Origin: an uncultured Christensenella sp. | GTDB lineage: Bacteria > Bacillota > Clostridia > Christensenellales > Borkfalkiaceae | Reading direction: 5' to 3' | Assembly: GCA_910586065.1 (NCBI GenBank) | Contig: CAJUGI010000004.1 | Span: 1-52,798 of the forward strand | DNA: 52,798 nt | Shown: piece by piece, positions 15,279-24,400 of the stretch | Layout of the letters: each line of letters starts with the position of its first letter | How positions within the stretch are numbered: position 1 is the stretch's first letter | The notes under the pieces: model-generated | Told to the model about the DNA's origin: nothing | The model's database searches: none | Seen by the model: the letters and a program-made list of their open reading frames with translations, nothing else | Made by a program: the position numbers and the translations under genes

Positions 15279-15647
15279 TTAAAGCACTTCGGGCGCGAGC
15301 GAAATTATTTTCATGTAGTTCTTCTCGCGGAGTTCCCTTGCTATCGGTCCGAAAATACGCGTTCCGCGGGGTTCCTTGTTGGCGTTTATAATAACCGCCG
15401 CGTTATCGTCGAAACGGATATATGTTCCGTCTTCACGTCTTATTCCCGTGCTGGTGCGTACGATTACCGCCTTTACGACTTCGCCTTTTTTAACCGCGCC
15501 GCCGGGCGTTGCGGTTTTAACAGAACAAACGATTACGTCGCCGATGTTTGCGAACTTTCTGAATGAACCGCCGAGCACCTTTATGCACATAAGCTCTTTT
15601 GCGCCGCTGTTGTCCGCGGCTTTGAGCCTTGTCTGAGGTTGTATCAT
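15279..15647 (-). CDS. rplN: 50S ribosomal protein L14
   Basis: The product has 122 residues, standard. MIQPQTRLKAADNSGAKELMCI, then IVRTSTGIRREDGTYIRFDDNAAVIIN and GTRIFGPIARELREKNYMKIISLAPEVL. It is part of the intersubunit bridge region. About 280 bases separate it from rpsQ, where a family-A repeat has entered. Confidence 0.98.
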   Translation of the reverse strand: MIQPQTRLKAADNSGAKELMCIKVLGGSFRKFANIGDVIVCSVKTATPGGAVKKGEVVKAVIVRTSTGIRREDGTYIRFDDNAAVIINANKEPRGTRIFGPIARELREKNYMKIISLAPEVL

Positions 15648-15812
15648 ATAATATCTCTCCTATTATGATTAACTTACAACTACACAGAGGATTGCGCTAT
15701 CCGCACATAAGCGAAGTTGAGCGCCCCGCTCTACTTTACGGATATAACGAAATCTTGTATTTTATTGATTTTTATGATGTTAAGTTGCCAAAAAGCAACG
15801 TATCAAGTACGA

Positions 15813-15906
15813 AGATGCGAGCAGAACGAGGCGCGCGAGCATTTTCAAGGGGAGTTTACTTTGCGTAAATGCCACGAAGAAAAGCGGAACGCAACAAAGT
15901 TATGCG
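15813..15906 (+). repeat. Structured intergenic repeat, family A copy 1 (rplN-rpsQ gap)
   Basis: A 29-bp block (15813-15841, starting AGATGCGAGCAGAACGAGG) and a 23-bp block (15884-15906, GCGGAACGCAACAAAG...) are identical to the copy at 44671-44763. The middle ~42 bases differ but keep a hairpin (TTTAC / GTAAA here). It begins 22 bases downstream of the rpsQ stop. The remaining sequence towards rplN (15648-15812) contains a GTTGCCAAAAAGCAAC hairpin and no gene I can support. Confidence 0.8.
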
Positions 15907-15927
15907 GCGCATATGCGGACTTGCAGA

Positions 15928-16185
15928 TTATTTTGCTTTTTCGATGATTTCAGCCACGCGCCAGTTTTTATCCTTGGAAAGCTTGCGCGTTTCGACTATT
16001 CTTACCTTGTCGCCCTCGCCGCACTCGTTGTTTTCGTCGTGCGCCTTGAAACGCGTGGTTTTGGTTATCGTCTTTTTATAGAGGGGGTGCTTGGATTTTT
16101 CGACGACGGCAACAACTACCGTTTTGTCCATCTTGTCGGAAACTACAAGACCTACTCTTTCCTTTCTGAGGTTTCTCTCTTCCAT
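15928..16185 (-). CDS. rpsQ: 30S ribosomal protein S17
   Basis: The product has 85 residues. RKERVGLVVSDKMDKTVVVAVVEKSKHPLYKK is the OB-fold start, with GDKVRIVETRKLSKDKNWRVAEII closing. It binds helices 7 and 11 of 16S rRNA. It lies 10 bases after rpmC. Confidence 0.98.
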   Translation of the reverse strand: MEERNLRKERVGLVVSDKMDKTVVVAVVEKSKHPLYKKTITKTTRFKAHDENNECGEGDKVRIVETRKLSKDKNWRVAEIIEKAK

Positions 16186-16195
16186 TTCTTTCTCC

Positions 16196-16390
16196 TTACG
16201 CCTTTAACTGCCTTGCGCGGATTACCGTGTTCACCCTTGCGATGTCCTTTTTAACAAGGTTGATTGCAAGAGGATTTTCAAGCTGACCGCTTGCGTGACG
16301 AAAGCGCAGATTGAACAGTTCGCTCTTTAATTCCTGAAGTTTTTTGAGGAGCTCTTCGTCGCTCAAATTTACTATTTCTTTAGCCTTCAT
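16196..16390 (-). CDS. rpmC: 50S ribosomal protein L29
   Basis: 64 residues from ATG at 16390: MKAKEIVNLSDEELLKKLQE ... LFNLRFRHASGQLENPLAI, two-helix hairpin. I prefer this ATG because an AAGGCGGTGA site lies just upstream. A TTG seven codons earlier is possible but has no better signal. The start overlaps the end of rplP by 11 bases, indicating translational coupling. L29 sits at the tunnel exit near the trigger factor site. Confidence 0.96.
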   Translation of the reverse strand: MKAKEIVNLSDEELLKKLQELKSELFNLRFRHASGQLENPLAINLVKKDIARVNTVIRARQLKA

Positions 16391-16826
16391 TAGCGTCACC
16401 GCCTTCTTCAACTTGCTCGGGTTCCTTTACGAGGAACTTGCATTTTACGGGGAGTTTATGGCTTGCAAGGCGCATTGCCTCGCGTGCGATATCCTCGGAA
16501 ACGCCCGCCATTTCGAACATTACTCTGCCGGGCTTTACTATTGCCACCCAGCACTCTACCGAGCCCTTACCGGAACCCATACGGGATTCGGCGGGGTGCT
16601 TTGTGATGGGCTTGTGGGGGAAGATGTCTATCCACACCTTGCCGCCACGCTTAATAAATCTCGTCATTGCGATACGGGCCGCCTCTATCTGGTTGGAGGT
16701 AATTCTGCCGCCTTCCAAAGCCACCAAACCGTATTCGCCGTAGGCAATTTTGTTGCCTTTCTGCGCGGTGCCGCGGATTTTGCCGCGGTGCTGCATTCTT
16801 CTTTTAACTCTCTTGGGGATTAACAT
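16380..16826 (-). CDS. rplP: 50S ribosomal protein L16
   Basis: The product has 148 residues. MLIPKRVKRRMQHRGKIRGTA, AARIAMTRFIKRGGKVWIDIFP and RMGSGKGSVECWVAIVKPGRVMFEM. It is essential for the A-site/tRNA-acceptor region of the peptidyl transferase centre. Its start codon overlaps the rpsC stop by one base (TAATG). Confidence 0.98.
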   Translation of the reverse strand: MLIPKRVKRRMQHRGKIRGTAQKGNKIAYGEYGLVALEGGRITSNQIEAARIAMTRFIKRGGKVWIDIFPHKPITKHPAESRMGSGKGSVECWVAIVKPGRVMFEMAGVSEDIAREAMRLASHKLPVKCKFLVKEPEQVEEGGDANEG

Positions 16827-17497
16827 TAATCTTCGCCTCCCTCTGAAATTATGAGACGTTTAGCGGCGGAAAGAACTTCGCCCTTGTAAATCCAGCATTT
16901 GATGCCGAGTACGCCGAACGTGGTGTGCGCTTCCGCGAAACCGTAGTCGATGTCGGCGCGGATTGTCTGAAGGGGAATAGAACCTTCGTGGTAGCTTTCG
17001 CTTCCCGCGATTTCTCTGCCGTCAAGTCTGCCGCCGACGGTAATTTTAACGCCCTTGACGCCCGTCTTTGCAACTTTTGCTATCTGCTGTTTAACAGCTC
17101 TTCTGTAAGAAACGCGCTTTTCGAGCTGAGCGGCAACCGCTTCGGCAACGAGCTGTGCGTCCTGGTCGATTTTTTCGACCTTTTTAACGTTGATTATTAC
17201 CTGCTTACCCTTGGTGAGCTTGGATAAATCTTTTTTAATTACTTCGATTTCGGAGCCTGCCTTGCCGATAAGCACGCCCGGTCTGCCGGTGTAGATGCCT
17301 ATTTCGATTTTGTTAGCAGCTCTTATAATCGTGATTTTGCTGATTGCCGCCTCGTAATACTTCTTTTTAAGGAAGGTACGGATTTGATTGTCCTCTTTGA
17401 TATACGCGGCAAAATTTTTGTCGTCTGCGTACCACTGAGTGTCCCAAGCGGAAATTACGCCGACTCTTAAACCGTGAGGATTAACTTTTTGTCCCAT
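16826..17497 (-). CDS. rpsC: 30S ribosomal protein S3
   Basis: The product has 223 residues. MGQKVNPHGLRVGVISAWDTQWYADD, KH-type domain around GRPGVLIGKAGSEIEVI and the C-domain GVKGVKITVGGRLDGREIAGSE. It forms the mRNA entry site with S4 and S5. Confidence 0.98.
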   Translation of the reverse strand: MGQKVNPHGLRVGVISAWDTQWYADDKNFAAYIKEDNQIRTFLKKKYYEAAISKITIIRAANKIEIGIYTGRPGVLIGKAGSEIEVIKKDLSKLTKGKQVIINVKKVEKIDQDAQLVAEAVAAQLEKRVSYRRAVKQQIAKVAKTGVKGVKITVGGRLDGREIAGSESYHEGSIPLQTIRADIDYGFAEAHTTFGVLGIKCWIYKGEVLSAAKRLIISEGGED

Positions 17498-17509
17498 AAA
17501 TCTTTCTCC

Positions 17510-17869
17510 TTATACCTTCTTTGCGTCAAGTATGACGGTTACGTGGCTGGTTCTCTTTAATATTGCATGACCGCGGCCCTTGGAAACGGGCTGCATTCTC
17601 TTTAAGTGGGGACCGCCGTTTGCGAACGCTTCGGCAACCAGAAGGTCGCCCCTGTCCATGCCCTTGTTGTGCTCGGCGTTTGCCGCCGCAGACAAAAGTA
17701 CTTTTTTAACTTCTTCGCTGCCGCCCTTGTTGCAATAGGTCAGAATTGCCTCCGCCTCGTCTACGGATTTGCCGCGGATGAGCGCAAGCACCGTTCTGAT
17801 TTTGTAGGGAGAAATTCTGAGGTATTTCGCCGTTGCGTAAGGACGGCTATCGTTTTTAATGCTTGACAT
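17510..17869 (-). CDS. rplV: 50S ribosomal protein L22
   Basis: The product has 119 residues. ATAKYLRISPYKIRTVLALIRGKSVDEA, then the long beta-hairpin GGPHLKRMQPVSKGRGHAILKRTSHVTVIL that lines the peptide exit tunnel and where macrolide-resistance changes occur in other species. No insertion in the loop is seen. Confidence 0.98.
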   Translation of the reverse strand: MSSIKNDSRPYATAKYLRISPYKIRTVLALIRGKSVDEAEAILTYCNKGGSEEVKKVLLSAAANAEHNKGMDRGDLLVAEAFANGGPHLKRMQPVSKGRGHAILKRTSHVTVILDAKKV

Positions 17870-17880
17870 TTGTTACCTCC

Positions 17881-18153
17881 TTACTTCTTGGCGGTCTTTG
17901 CCGCGTGTCCCTTGAAGGTTCTCGTAGGCGCGAACTCGCCGAGCTTGCAACCTACCATATCTTCGGTTACGTATACCGGAACGTGTTTTCTTCCGTCGTA
18001 AACCGCAATAGTGTGTCCGACAAACTGGGGGAATATCGTTGTCGCGCGCGACCAAGTCTTTACGACTTTCTTCTCGCCGGCAGCGTTCATCGCCTCAATT
18101 CTTGCCATAAGTCTTTCTTCGGCATAAGGGCCTTTTTTAACGCTTCTTGACAT
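17881..18153 (-). CDS. rpsS: 30S ribosomal protein S19
   Basis: The product has 90 residues. MSRSVKKGPYAEERLMARIEAMN, TWSRATTIFPQFVGHTIAVYDGRKHVPVYV, KLGEFAPTRTFKGHA. It binds the 16S 3' domain with S13 near the P-site tRNA. Confidence 0.98.
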   Translation of the reverse strand: MSRSVKKGPYAEERLMARIEAMNAAGEKKVVKTWSRATTIFPQFVGHTIAVYDGRKHVPVYVTEDMVGCKLGEFAPTRTFKGHAAKTAKK

Positions 18154-18166
18154 TGTCTATTCCTCC

Positions 18167-18994
18167 TTAATTGATTCTCTTCAAAATGAACTTTGAAGTA
18201 GGGTTCTTCTTCTTTCTCGTCTTGTAACCCAAAGCAGGCTTGCCCCAAGGCGTCATAGGACCTGCGTGGCCTACCGGAGACTTACCTTCGCCGCCGCCGT
18301 GAGGGTGGTCGTTAGGGTTCATAACAGAGCCGCGGACGGTGGGACGGATACCGAAGTGTCTGGTTTTGCCCGCCTTGCCCACGCGGATAATTTCGTGCTC
18401 GATGTTGCCTACCTGTCCGATAGTCGCCTTGCAGTTTACGGAAACGAGTCTCATTTCGCCGGAAGGCATTTTAAGGGTTGCGTAAGCGCCCTCTTTTGCC
18501 ATAATCTGCGCCGAGATGCCCGCCGCTCTTGCAATTTGCGCGCCCCTGCCGGGTTTAAGCTCGATTGCGTGCACGACGGTACCTACGGGGATGTCCGCAA
18601 GCTTAAGCGCGTTGCCGCTCTTAATGTCTGCGCCGGCTCCGGAAATAACCTTGTCGCCAACCGTAAGACCTACGGGAGCGAGGATGTATCTCTTTTCGCC
18701 GTCTGCGTATGCAAGAAGGGCGATGTTAGCCGAACGGTTGGGGTCGTACTGAATGGACTTAACCGTTGCGGGCACGCCGTCTTTATTGCGTTTGAAATCG
18801 ATTATTCTGTATTTGTTTCTGTTGCCGCCGCCGATGTGACGTACGGTTATTTTACCCTGATTGTTTCTGCCGCCCGACTTGCGCTTGTCGTGCATCAGGC
18901 TTCTTTCGGGTTTGTCGCCCGTAAGCTCGGTGTACGCGCTTACCGTCATAAAACGGCGTGCGGGGGAGGTGGGTTTATACCTTTTAACTGCCAT
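18167..18994 (-). CDS. rplB: 50S ribosomal protein L2
   Basis: The product has 275 residues. Characteristic stretches are AVKRYKPTSPARRFMTVS, the OB/SH3 region around IDFKRNKDGVPATVKSIQYDPNRS, and the near-invariant C-terminal NPNDHPHGGGEGKSPVG with the histidine close to the peptidyl transferase centre. It ends with a basic tail. Confidence 0.98.
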   Translation of the reverse strand: MAVKRYKPTSPARRFMTVSAYTELTGDKPERSLMHDKRKSGGRNNQGKITVRHIGGGNRNKYRIIDFKRNKDGVPATVKSIQYDPNRSANIALLAYADGEKRYILAPVGLTVGDKVISGAGADIKSGNALKLADIPVGTVVHAIELKPGRGAQIARAAGISAQIMAKEGAYATLKMPSGEMRLVSVNCKATIGQVGNIEHEIIRVGKAGKTRHFGIRPTVRGSVMNPNDHPHGGGEGKSPVGHAGPMTPWGKPALGYKTRKKKNPTSKFILKRIN

Positions 18995-19012
18995 TTTCTT
19001 CCTCCTTGCTCC

Positions 19013-19303
19013 TTACGATAACGAGTTGAAGAACTCAATCGCCTTGGAGTCAGCTTTAAGCTGAACGACTGCCTTCTTGTAATCGGGGGTGTATCCCTCG
19101 TTTCTGCCCATGCGCTTCTTTTTGCCTTTACAGTTTAAAGTGTTTACGCTTTCAACCTGTACGCCGAAGAGCTTTTCGACAGCGTTTTTAATCTGCGTTT
19201 TGTTTGCCGATTTCTTTACTATGAAAGAATATTTTTTATCGGCTATGCCGTCGTAACCCTTTTCGGTGAGGAGCGGCTTTAAAATTATATCTTCTGCAAA
19301 CAT
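19013..19303 (-). CDS. rplW: 50S ribosomal protein L23
   Basis: The product has 96 residues. IILKPLLTEKGYDGIADKKYSFIV, ANKTQIKNAVEKLFGVQVESVNTLN, KRMGRNEGYTPDYKKAVVQL. It forms the docking site for trigger factor and SRP at the tunnel exit. The start overlaps the rplD stop by one base. Confidence 0.98.
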   Translation of the reverse strand: MFAEDIILKPLLTEKGYDGIADKKYSFIVKKSANKTQIKNAVEKLFGVQVESVNTLNCKGKKKRMGRNEGYTPDYKKAVVQLKADSKAIEFFNSLS

Positions 19304-19929
19304 TATTCTCCGTAAGCCTCCTCGATTTTTTTGACCGCGGCTTTGGTTATTACCACTTTTGCATTAGCGACTACTTCGTAAGTGGAAATCTGCGCCACGG
19401 GAAGAGTGGATAATTTTTGAATGTTTCTTGCCGCGCGGATTACGTTTACGTCGTCGCTATCCATAACGATTACCGCGGATTTGTCAAGGTTAAGCGCTTT
19501 TTTGAAAGCCGCCATTTCCTTTGTCTTTCCTTCCTTTACGGAAAGGCTGTCCACTACGACGAACTCGCCGTCGGCAACCTTTTTGGAAAGTGCGGAAAGT
19601 AAAGCCGCCGTTTTTGCCTTTTTGTTCATATCCTTGGAGAAGTCGCGGCTTTTGGGAGCGAATACGACGCCGCCCTTTATCCACTGGGGAGCCCTTATGG
19701 AACCCTGACGCGCGTTACCCGTGCCTTTCTGCCTCCAGGGCTTTCTGCCGCCGCCCCTTACTTCCGTACGGGTGAGTGTGGATTTGGTGCCCTGTCTTTC
19801 GTTGGCGAGCCTTGTTACGACCGCCTGATGAATGAGCGCTTCGTTATATTCGGCGCCGAACACCTTGTCGCTTAATTTCATTGTGCCGGCTTCGGAGCCG
19901 TCCATTTTATAGACTTTAATACTAGGCAT
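19303..19929 (-). CDS. rplD: 50S ribosomal protein L4
   Basis: The product has 208 residues. The tunnel loop is plain: GGGRKPWRQKGTGNARQGSIRAP, QWIKGGVVFAPKSRDFSKDMNKK. In gamma-proteobacteria L4 also represses the S10 operon. No such leader element is recognised here. Confidence 0.98.
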   Translation of the reverse strand: MPSIKVYKMDGSEAGTMKLSDKVFGAEYNEALIHQAVVTRLANERQGTKSTLTRTEVRGGGRKPWRQKGTGNARQGSIRAPQWIKGGVVFAPKSRDFSKDMNKKAKTAALLSALSKKVADGEFVVVDSLSVKEGKTKEMAAFKKALNLDKSAVIVMDSDDVNVIRAARNIQKLSTLPVAQISTYEVVANAKVVITKAAVKKIEEAYGE

Positions 19930-19943
19930 TTATCGGTACCTCC

Positions 19944-20573
19944 TTATTTAACGGTGTCGTTTATGGTTACGACCGAACCGTTGGGTCCGGGAACCGAACC
20001 CTTAATAAGCAAGAAGTTTCTCTCTGCGTCAACTCTTACTATTTCGAGGTTTTGCACGGTTACGTTTTCGACACCGTACTGACCTGCGAGGCGCTTGTTC
20101 TTGAATACGCGCGAAGGCGAGCTGTTTGCGCCCATGGAACCGGGTTCCCTGTGAACGGGGCCTACGCCGTGGGTTTCTTTAAGGCGCTGCTGATTCCAGC
20201 GCTTGATAACGCCAGAATAACCGTGACCCTTTGAAACGCCGTGAACGTCAACCTTGTCGCCTGCGGCGAACACGTCCGCTTTAAGCTCCTGACCTACCTG
20301 ATAGGAAGCCGCGCCGTCAAGACGGAATTCCTTTAAAACTTTGCAGGGTTTTACTCCAGCCTTTTTGAACTGACCTAATTCGGGCTTGGTTAAAGCCTTT
20401 TCCTTTGCTTCGTCAAAACCGAGCTTTAATGCGGCGTAGCCGTCTTTTTCAACAGTTTTGATTTGCACTACGGGGCACGGACCCGCTTCTATTACCGTTA
20501 CGGGAATAACTTTGCCCTCCGCCGTAAATATCTGCGTCATACCAGCTTTACGACCGATGATTGCTTTATTCAT
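19944..20573 (-). CDS. rplC: 50S ribosomal protein L3
   Basis: The product has 209 residues. NKAIIGRKAGMTQIFTAEGKVIPVTVIEAGPC, GHGYSGVIKRWNQQRLKETHGVGPVHREPGSMGANSSPSRVFKNKRLAGQYG. It lies in the 50S interior near the peptidyl transferase centre. A 114-bp gap with a long hairpin separates it from rpsJ. Confidence 0.98.
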   Translation of the reverse strand: MNKAIIGRKAGMTQIFTAEGKVIPVTVIEAGPCPVVQIKTVEKDGYAALKLGFDEAKEKALTKPELGQFKKAGVKPCKVLKEFRLDGAASYQVGQELKADVFAAGDKVDVHGVSKGHGYSGVIKRWNQQRLKETHGVGPVHREPGSMGANSSPSRVFKNKRLAGQYGVENVTVQNLEIVRVDAERNFLLIKGSVPGPNGSVVTINDTVK

Positions 20574-20606
20574 TGATAAAGTTCTCCTTTTGAAATTTTA
20601 TTTTGA

Positions 20607-20681
20607 GATACCGCGTTTTGCCGTCCCGCCGCTCACCATATATATAATATGGCGGGCGTCGTCTGCAAAACGTAGAGTATC
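20607..20681 (-). other. Long imperfect hairpin between rpsJ and rplC
   Basis: Reading the minus strand, GATAC...CGTTTTGC and CGCCCGCC pair with GGCGGG...GCAAAACG...GTATC across a ~75-base stretch with an AT-rich loop (CATATTATATATATGG). It occupies almost all of the 114-bp intergenic space. It has no T-run, so it is not a standard terminator. It could be an RNA-processing or stability element or another dispersed palindrome. Confidence 0.55.
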
Positions 20682-20687
20682 GGGTTG

Positions 20688-20987
20688 TTATAACTTGATT
20701 TTGATGTCTACGCCCGCGGGCAAATGAACCGTGTCGAGAAGTTTTGCGTTGGGGGTGTAAATATCGATTATTCTTTTATAAGTTCTCTGTTCGAACTGTT
20801 CGCGGCTGTCCTTATATTTGTGAGGGGAACGGAGAATGGTGATTATCTCCTTTTCGGTGGGAAGGGGAATAGGGCCCGAAATTTTAGCGCCGCCCTTCTT
20901 CATCGTTTCAACGATACGCGCCGCGGCAAGGTCTACGAGTTCGTGGTCGTAAGCCGCAAGTTTGATTCTGATTTTCTGTCCTGCCAT
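20688..20987 (-). CDS. rpsJ: 30S ribosomal protein S10 (NusE)
   Basis: The product has 99 residues. IRIKLAAYDHELVDLAAARIVETMKKGGAKISGPIPLPT and RTYKRIIDIYTPNAKLLDTVHLPAGVDIKIKL. First gene of the operon. It is a component of the 30S head and a partner of NusB/NusG in antitermination. An AAGGAG ribosome binding site lies 7 bases upstream. Confidence 0.98.
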   Translation of the reverse strand: MAGQKIRIKLAAYDHELVDLAAARIVETMKKGGAKISGPIPLPTEKEIITILRSPHKYKDSREQFEQRTYKRIIDIYTPNAKLLDTVHLPAGVDIKIKL

Positions 20988-21195
20988 GATTTACTCCTTT
21001 ATACTAACTGTGTTGTGAATTTACGTCAACTTAACCGTGTGTATCGCGACTTTGAATATAAATAAAAAGCCACGGTTAGCCGCAGGAGTCAAGCCCCTAC
21101 AATTGTCGGCGCAAATTATCTGTCTGCGGGAGCTTTTTGCCGCAATTTTGCAGTAACTTTGCACTTCAACCCAATACCACGCATTAACGTACTTT
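20988..21195 (-). promoter_or_regulatory. Long 5' leader of the S10 operon
   Basis: About 200 bases of untranslated leader lie between the promoter and rpsJ. Structure seen: GTAGGGGC...-type and TAACCGTG / CACGGTTA complementary segments, one followed by a GGCTTTTTATTT T-run that could act as an attenuator. This does not match an S10 leader I can name. No reading frame with a ribosome binding site was found in it. Confidence 0.45.
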
Positions 21196-21198
21196 ATT

Positions 21199-21227
21199 AG
21201 TATAAAAATAAATTTCAAGAATGTCAA
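21199..21227 (-). promoter_or_regulatory. Strong sigma-A promoter of the S10-spc-alpha operon
   Basis: The minus strand carries TTGACA (21222-21227), 17 bases, then TATACT (21199-21204). It lies about 210 bases upstream of rpsJ, in an AT-rich stretch after the terminator of the giant gene. Confidence 0.9.
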
Positions 21228-21334
21228 CCGAAAACGAAAAAAATTTTTAACTTTTTTAAATTGTTATTTTGACTGAGAAATGTTAATTTATAACAAATTT
21301 TTACATATTTTTAAGATAATAAACCAAAAAACAA

Positions 21335-21365
21335 CCGTGCGGCGGAAAATTTTTCCGCCGCACGG
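21335..21365 (-). terminator. Terminator of the giant surface-protein gene
   Basis: Stem CCGTGCGGCGGAAAA / TTTTCCGCCGCACGG, almost without loop, followed on the minus strand by TTGTTTTTTGG. It begins 37 bases after the stop of the 5,930-codon gene and insulates the S10 promoter from it. Confidence 0.9.
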
Positions 21366-21401
21366 CGCTTTTTGTATTAGCTTAAGGCTAATGATGTGGT
21401 T

Positions 21402-24400
21402 TTACTCTTCGTAGACTTCGTTGAAACCGTCCTCGTCTTCGTAGCCGCCCGCCGAACTCTTCTTTTTACGCTTTGCTATTACAATAATTAATATCAGCAA
21501 CAACATTGCGCCGCCCGCCACGATTGCGATTATCGCCCAGACGGGAAGCTGTACGCCCGATTCTTCGCCGACGATTGTTACCGAGGCAATGTTTTGCGAG
21601 GAGTTAATAGCGTAGTTTGCGTTATCAACTTCGAGCTGCAGCGTGTAAGTGCCGGCGTCGGTGGTGTTTGCGCCGCCGACAAGCCTTACGGTTACGTTTA
21701 CCTTTTCGCCGTTGGGCATAACGACTTCGATAACCGCAACGCCGTTTGTGAGCGTGTAAGTCACTTCTTCGCCGTTTATAGACAGCGTAGGCAAGTGGCT
21801 TGAACCGTCGTGAACGAAGGTTTTGTCGCCCCAGACGATATCCAGTTCGTTCTGCGCCACGTTGACATCGACGAAGCCGTCGGTTGCAAGCGCGTAATTT
21901 TCGCCGTTAATAGCGAGACGGAGTGTGGAGCGACCTGCGTTTACCACGCCGTTGCCGCTGATTAGCGACAGGGTTACGTCTATCATATCGCCGTTGGGAA
22001 GGGTTACTTCCTTTGTTTCGCCCACGCCGAGAGCTATATCCTGTTCCGCGCCGTCCACAAGCCCGGTAAGCTTAACGGAAGGAACGTGGATTTCGCCGTC
22101 GTACGTAAAGCTGCATTCGCCCCAGCTTATTCCGAGCTTGCGGGGAGTGATTACGTATCTGTCGAGATTGGAATCGGGGTCGTCGGACGAGGCTTTGTAG
22201 ATAAACACGAGGTCGCCGTAAGCTTCCTGTACCCACCGGTCGGGTTTGAGCGAGAGAAGTATCGGGTAAGCGCCCGCCGCCGTCGTCTTACCGGCAAAGC
22301 CTTCCGAACCGGAAACGTCTTCGTACGCGTAAGCGTTGGCTATGGAACGGAGCTGTTCGATATTGGTTACCGCGCCCTTTTCGTTGAGCCTGATAACTCC
22401 GTTGTCGATAAGTTCGCCGAGGATATTTTCGCCTGCGGCGGTGTCGCCGTAAGGTCTTTCGAAGTTTTTAACGAACTCGACGATAATATAGTTGTCGGAA
22501 GCCTGTATAAGTACGCGCCACTGTCCGTATTTAACGTTGTGGTTTTCCGCCTCTATGCGGTAGTAGACTACCCAGTTGCCCGACTGTTTGATTTCGGGAG
22601 GAGTTGTCTGTATTCCGCGGTCGAAGAAGGCTTTGACGTCTTCCTCGGTCATATTGTCGTGAATTGCGGAATCGTAACTGTCGAGAGTGAGACTGAAGTA
22701 AACGTTGGGTTTCTGCCCGCCCTTTAACGAAAGGTGGCTGTAGCCCGTTACCTCGCCTTCTTCGTTCTTTATTTCGTTGCCGAGAGTTACGAAATGCGAA
22801 TTGTGTTTATCGATTACGCCGGCTTCGTCGAACCATTCGGAACCGCTCTTGTTGACGGTGATATCGGCTTTGCGGACGGTGTAAGTAGCCGCAGCGCCGT
22901 TATAAACGTCGTCGCCGTCCCAACTGCCCTTGAACGTTACGTTATAGTTTTTATCCGTCCAGACGCCGAGGATTGCGTATTTGCCCGCAGGGGTAACCGC
23001 GCTGTTTCCGAAGTCGCACGTGAAGGATATTCCCAGTCTGTCGCCGCTTAAAAGGCTGCCTTCGATTATCGTATAGCCGAGTCTTGAAATATCGGCAAGT
23101 CTGTCGCCGTAAACGCTTTCCCTGTCTTCTTCTATGCATACCGTTATTTCGCGGGGGAGAATAGAGAAGGTGATTGTGTTGCTTGCCGAGCCTTCGCCTT
23201 CGGAGAACACGTACGCCGAAAGGTCGGTTCCGTCAACCGCGTTAAGACTTGCTGACGCCGTGTAACCGTTGCCCGCCTTAACCTGGGCGCCGGCTACTAT
23301 GAGTTCCACTTCCCTGCCGTTAATCCATACGTACGCCCTGGGAGCCTGCGCCGCGCCGTTGTAAACGAGCGGGTCGGCGCTCCAGTTGAGGTTCAGGGTG
23401 AGTTTACCGGTTACCGCGAAGACATACACGTAATCGGAGCCGTCGAGACCGTAGTAGTTATCGGTTCCCGAAACGGATACCCGGGCGTAGTAAATTCCCT
23501 GCGGTTCGTTCCAGATATTTCCATCGGTATTTACCGGCTGAGTGCAGTCTCTGTCTTTGAAGTACCCGACTTGCGCCGTGCCGAACTTAGCGACGGGAGC
23601 AGTTATAAGAATTTCTTCGCCCACCTTTATTTCGCGGGCTTCGAACTCGGTGATAAACGAGTTTTCCGCCTTTTCGATTACGAAAGTTACGGTGCAGTTG
23701 GCGCTTCGTATATCCTGTCCGTTAATCTGCCACTTGTAGTTTTCGTAGTCTTTGAGTTCGAGAACGACGTCGTATCTGCCTGCGTTTATTCCGCCGCGGT
23801 TGACATAAACCCTGTACTGCGGCGTATCCGCGATATCCGCAACGAGAAGTTCGCCGGTGTATTGCTTTGAAGCAATCGAAGGAGCTTCGATTACGGCCTT
23901 TTCGATTGTGTACACGCCGTCAATGAAAGTAACGTCGTAGTTGGCCGCGTCGGAGCATCTGCCGGTTATTGCGTAAGCGCCTGCGGGTGAAGTCGCCGCC
24001 GCCGTACAGCCGAGAATTACGGGAGCCGCGCCGCCGACGAACGAAGTTCCGTTTACGCACTCCCACCCGCCGAGAACAATCTGTTCGAGATAAGCCGAAC
24101 GCGCGTCGTTGATTTTTACGGTTACCGCAAGTTTTTCGATTGCGAAAGAATATCTTGCGTTGCCCGTGAGAGTAACGCTGCTCCCCGCGGGCAGGGACGC
24201 AACGGCAAGGTACGTTCCGGCCTTTATGGATACGCCGTCCGTTACGCCTTCCACCGTTACGGTGAGCTCGACTCTTGCGCCGCTTTCATCAAAGTAGAAT
24301 GCGCGGGGAGCCTGTCTCTGTCCGTTGTAAACAAACGTAGCGCTCTCCCAGACTATTTCGTAAGCGCCGGGGATAACGCTGAATTTTGCCGTAGCGCCGC

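Noticed and set aside
15629..15947. Short plus-strand ORFs across the family-A repeat
   Set aside because: They translate the repeat itself (for example RCEQNEAREH), have no start signals, and the matching frame is not kept in the second copy.
16391..16411. TTG start of rpmC seven codons upstream
   Set aside because: L29 proteins normally start with M(K)A.E, as at 16390, and the AAGGCGGTGA site favours the ATG.
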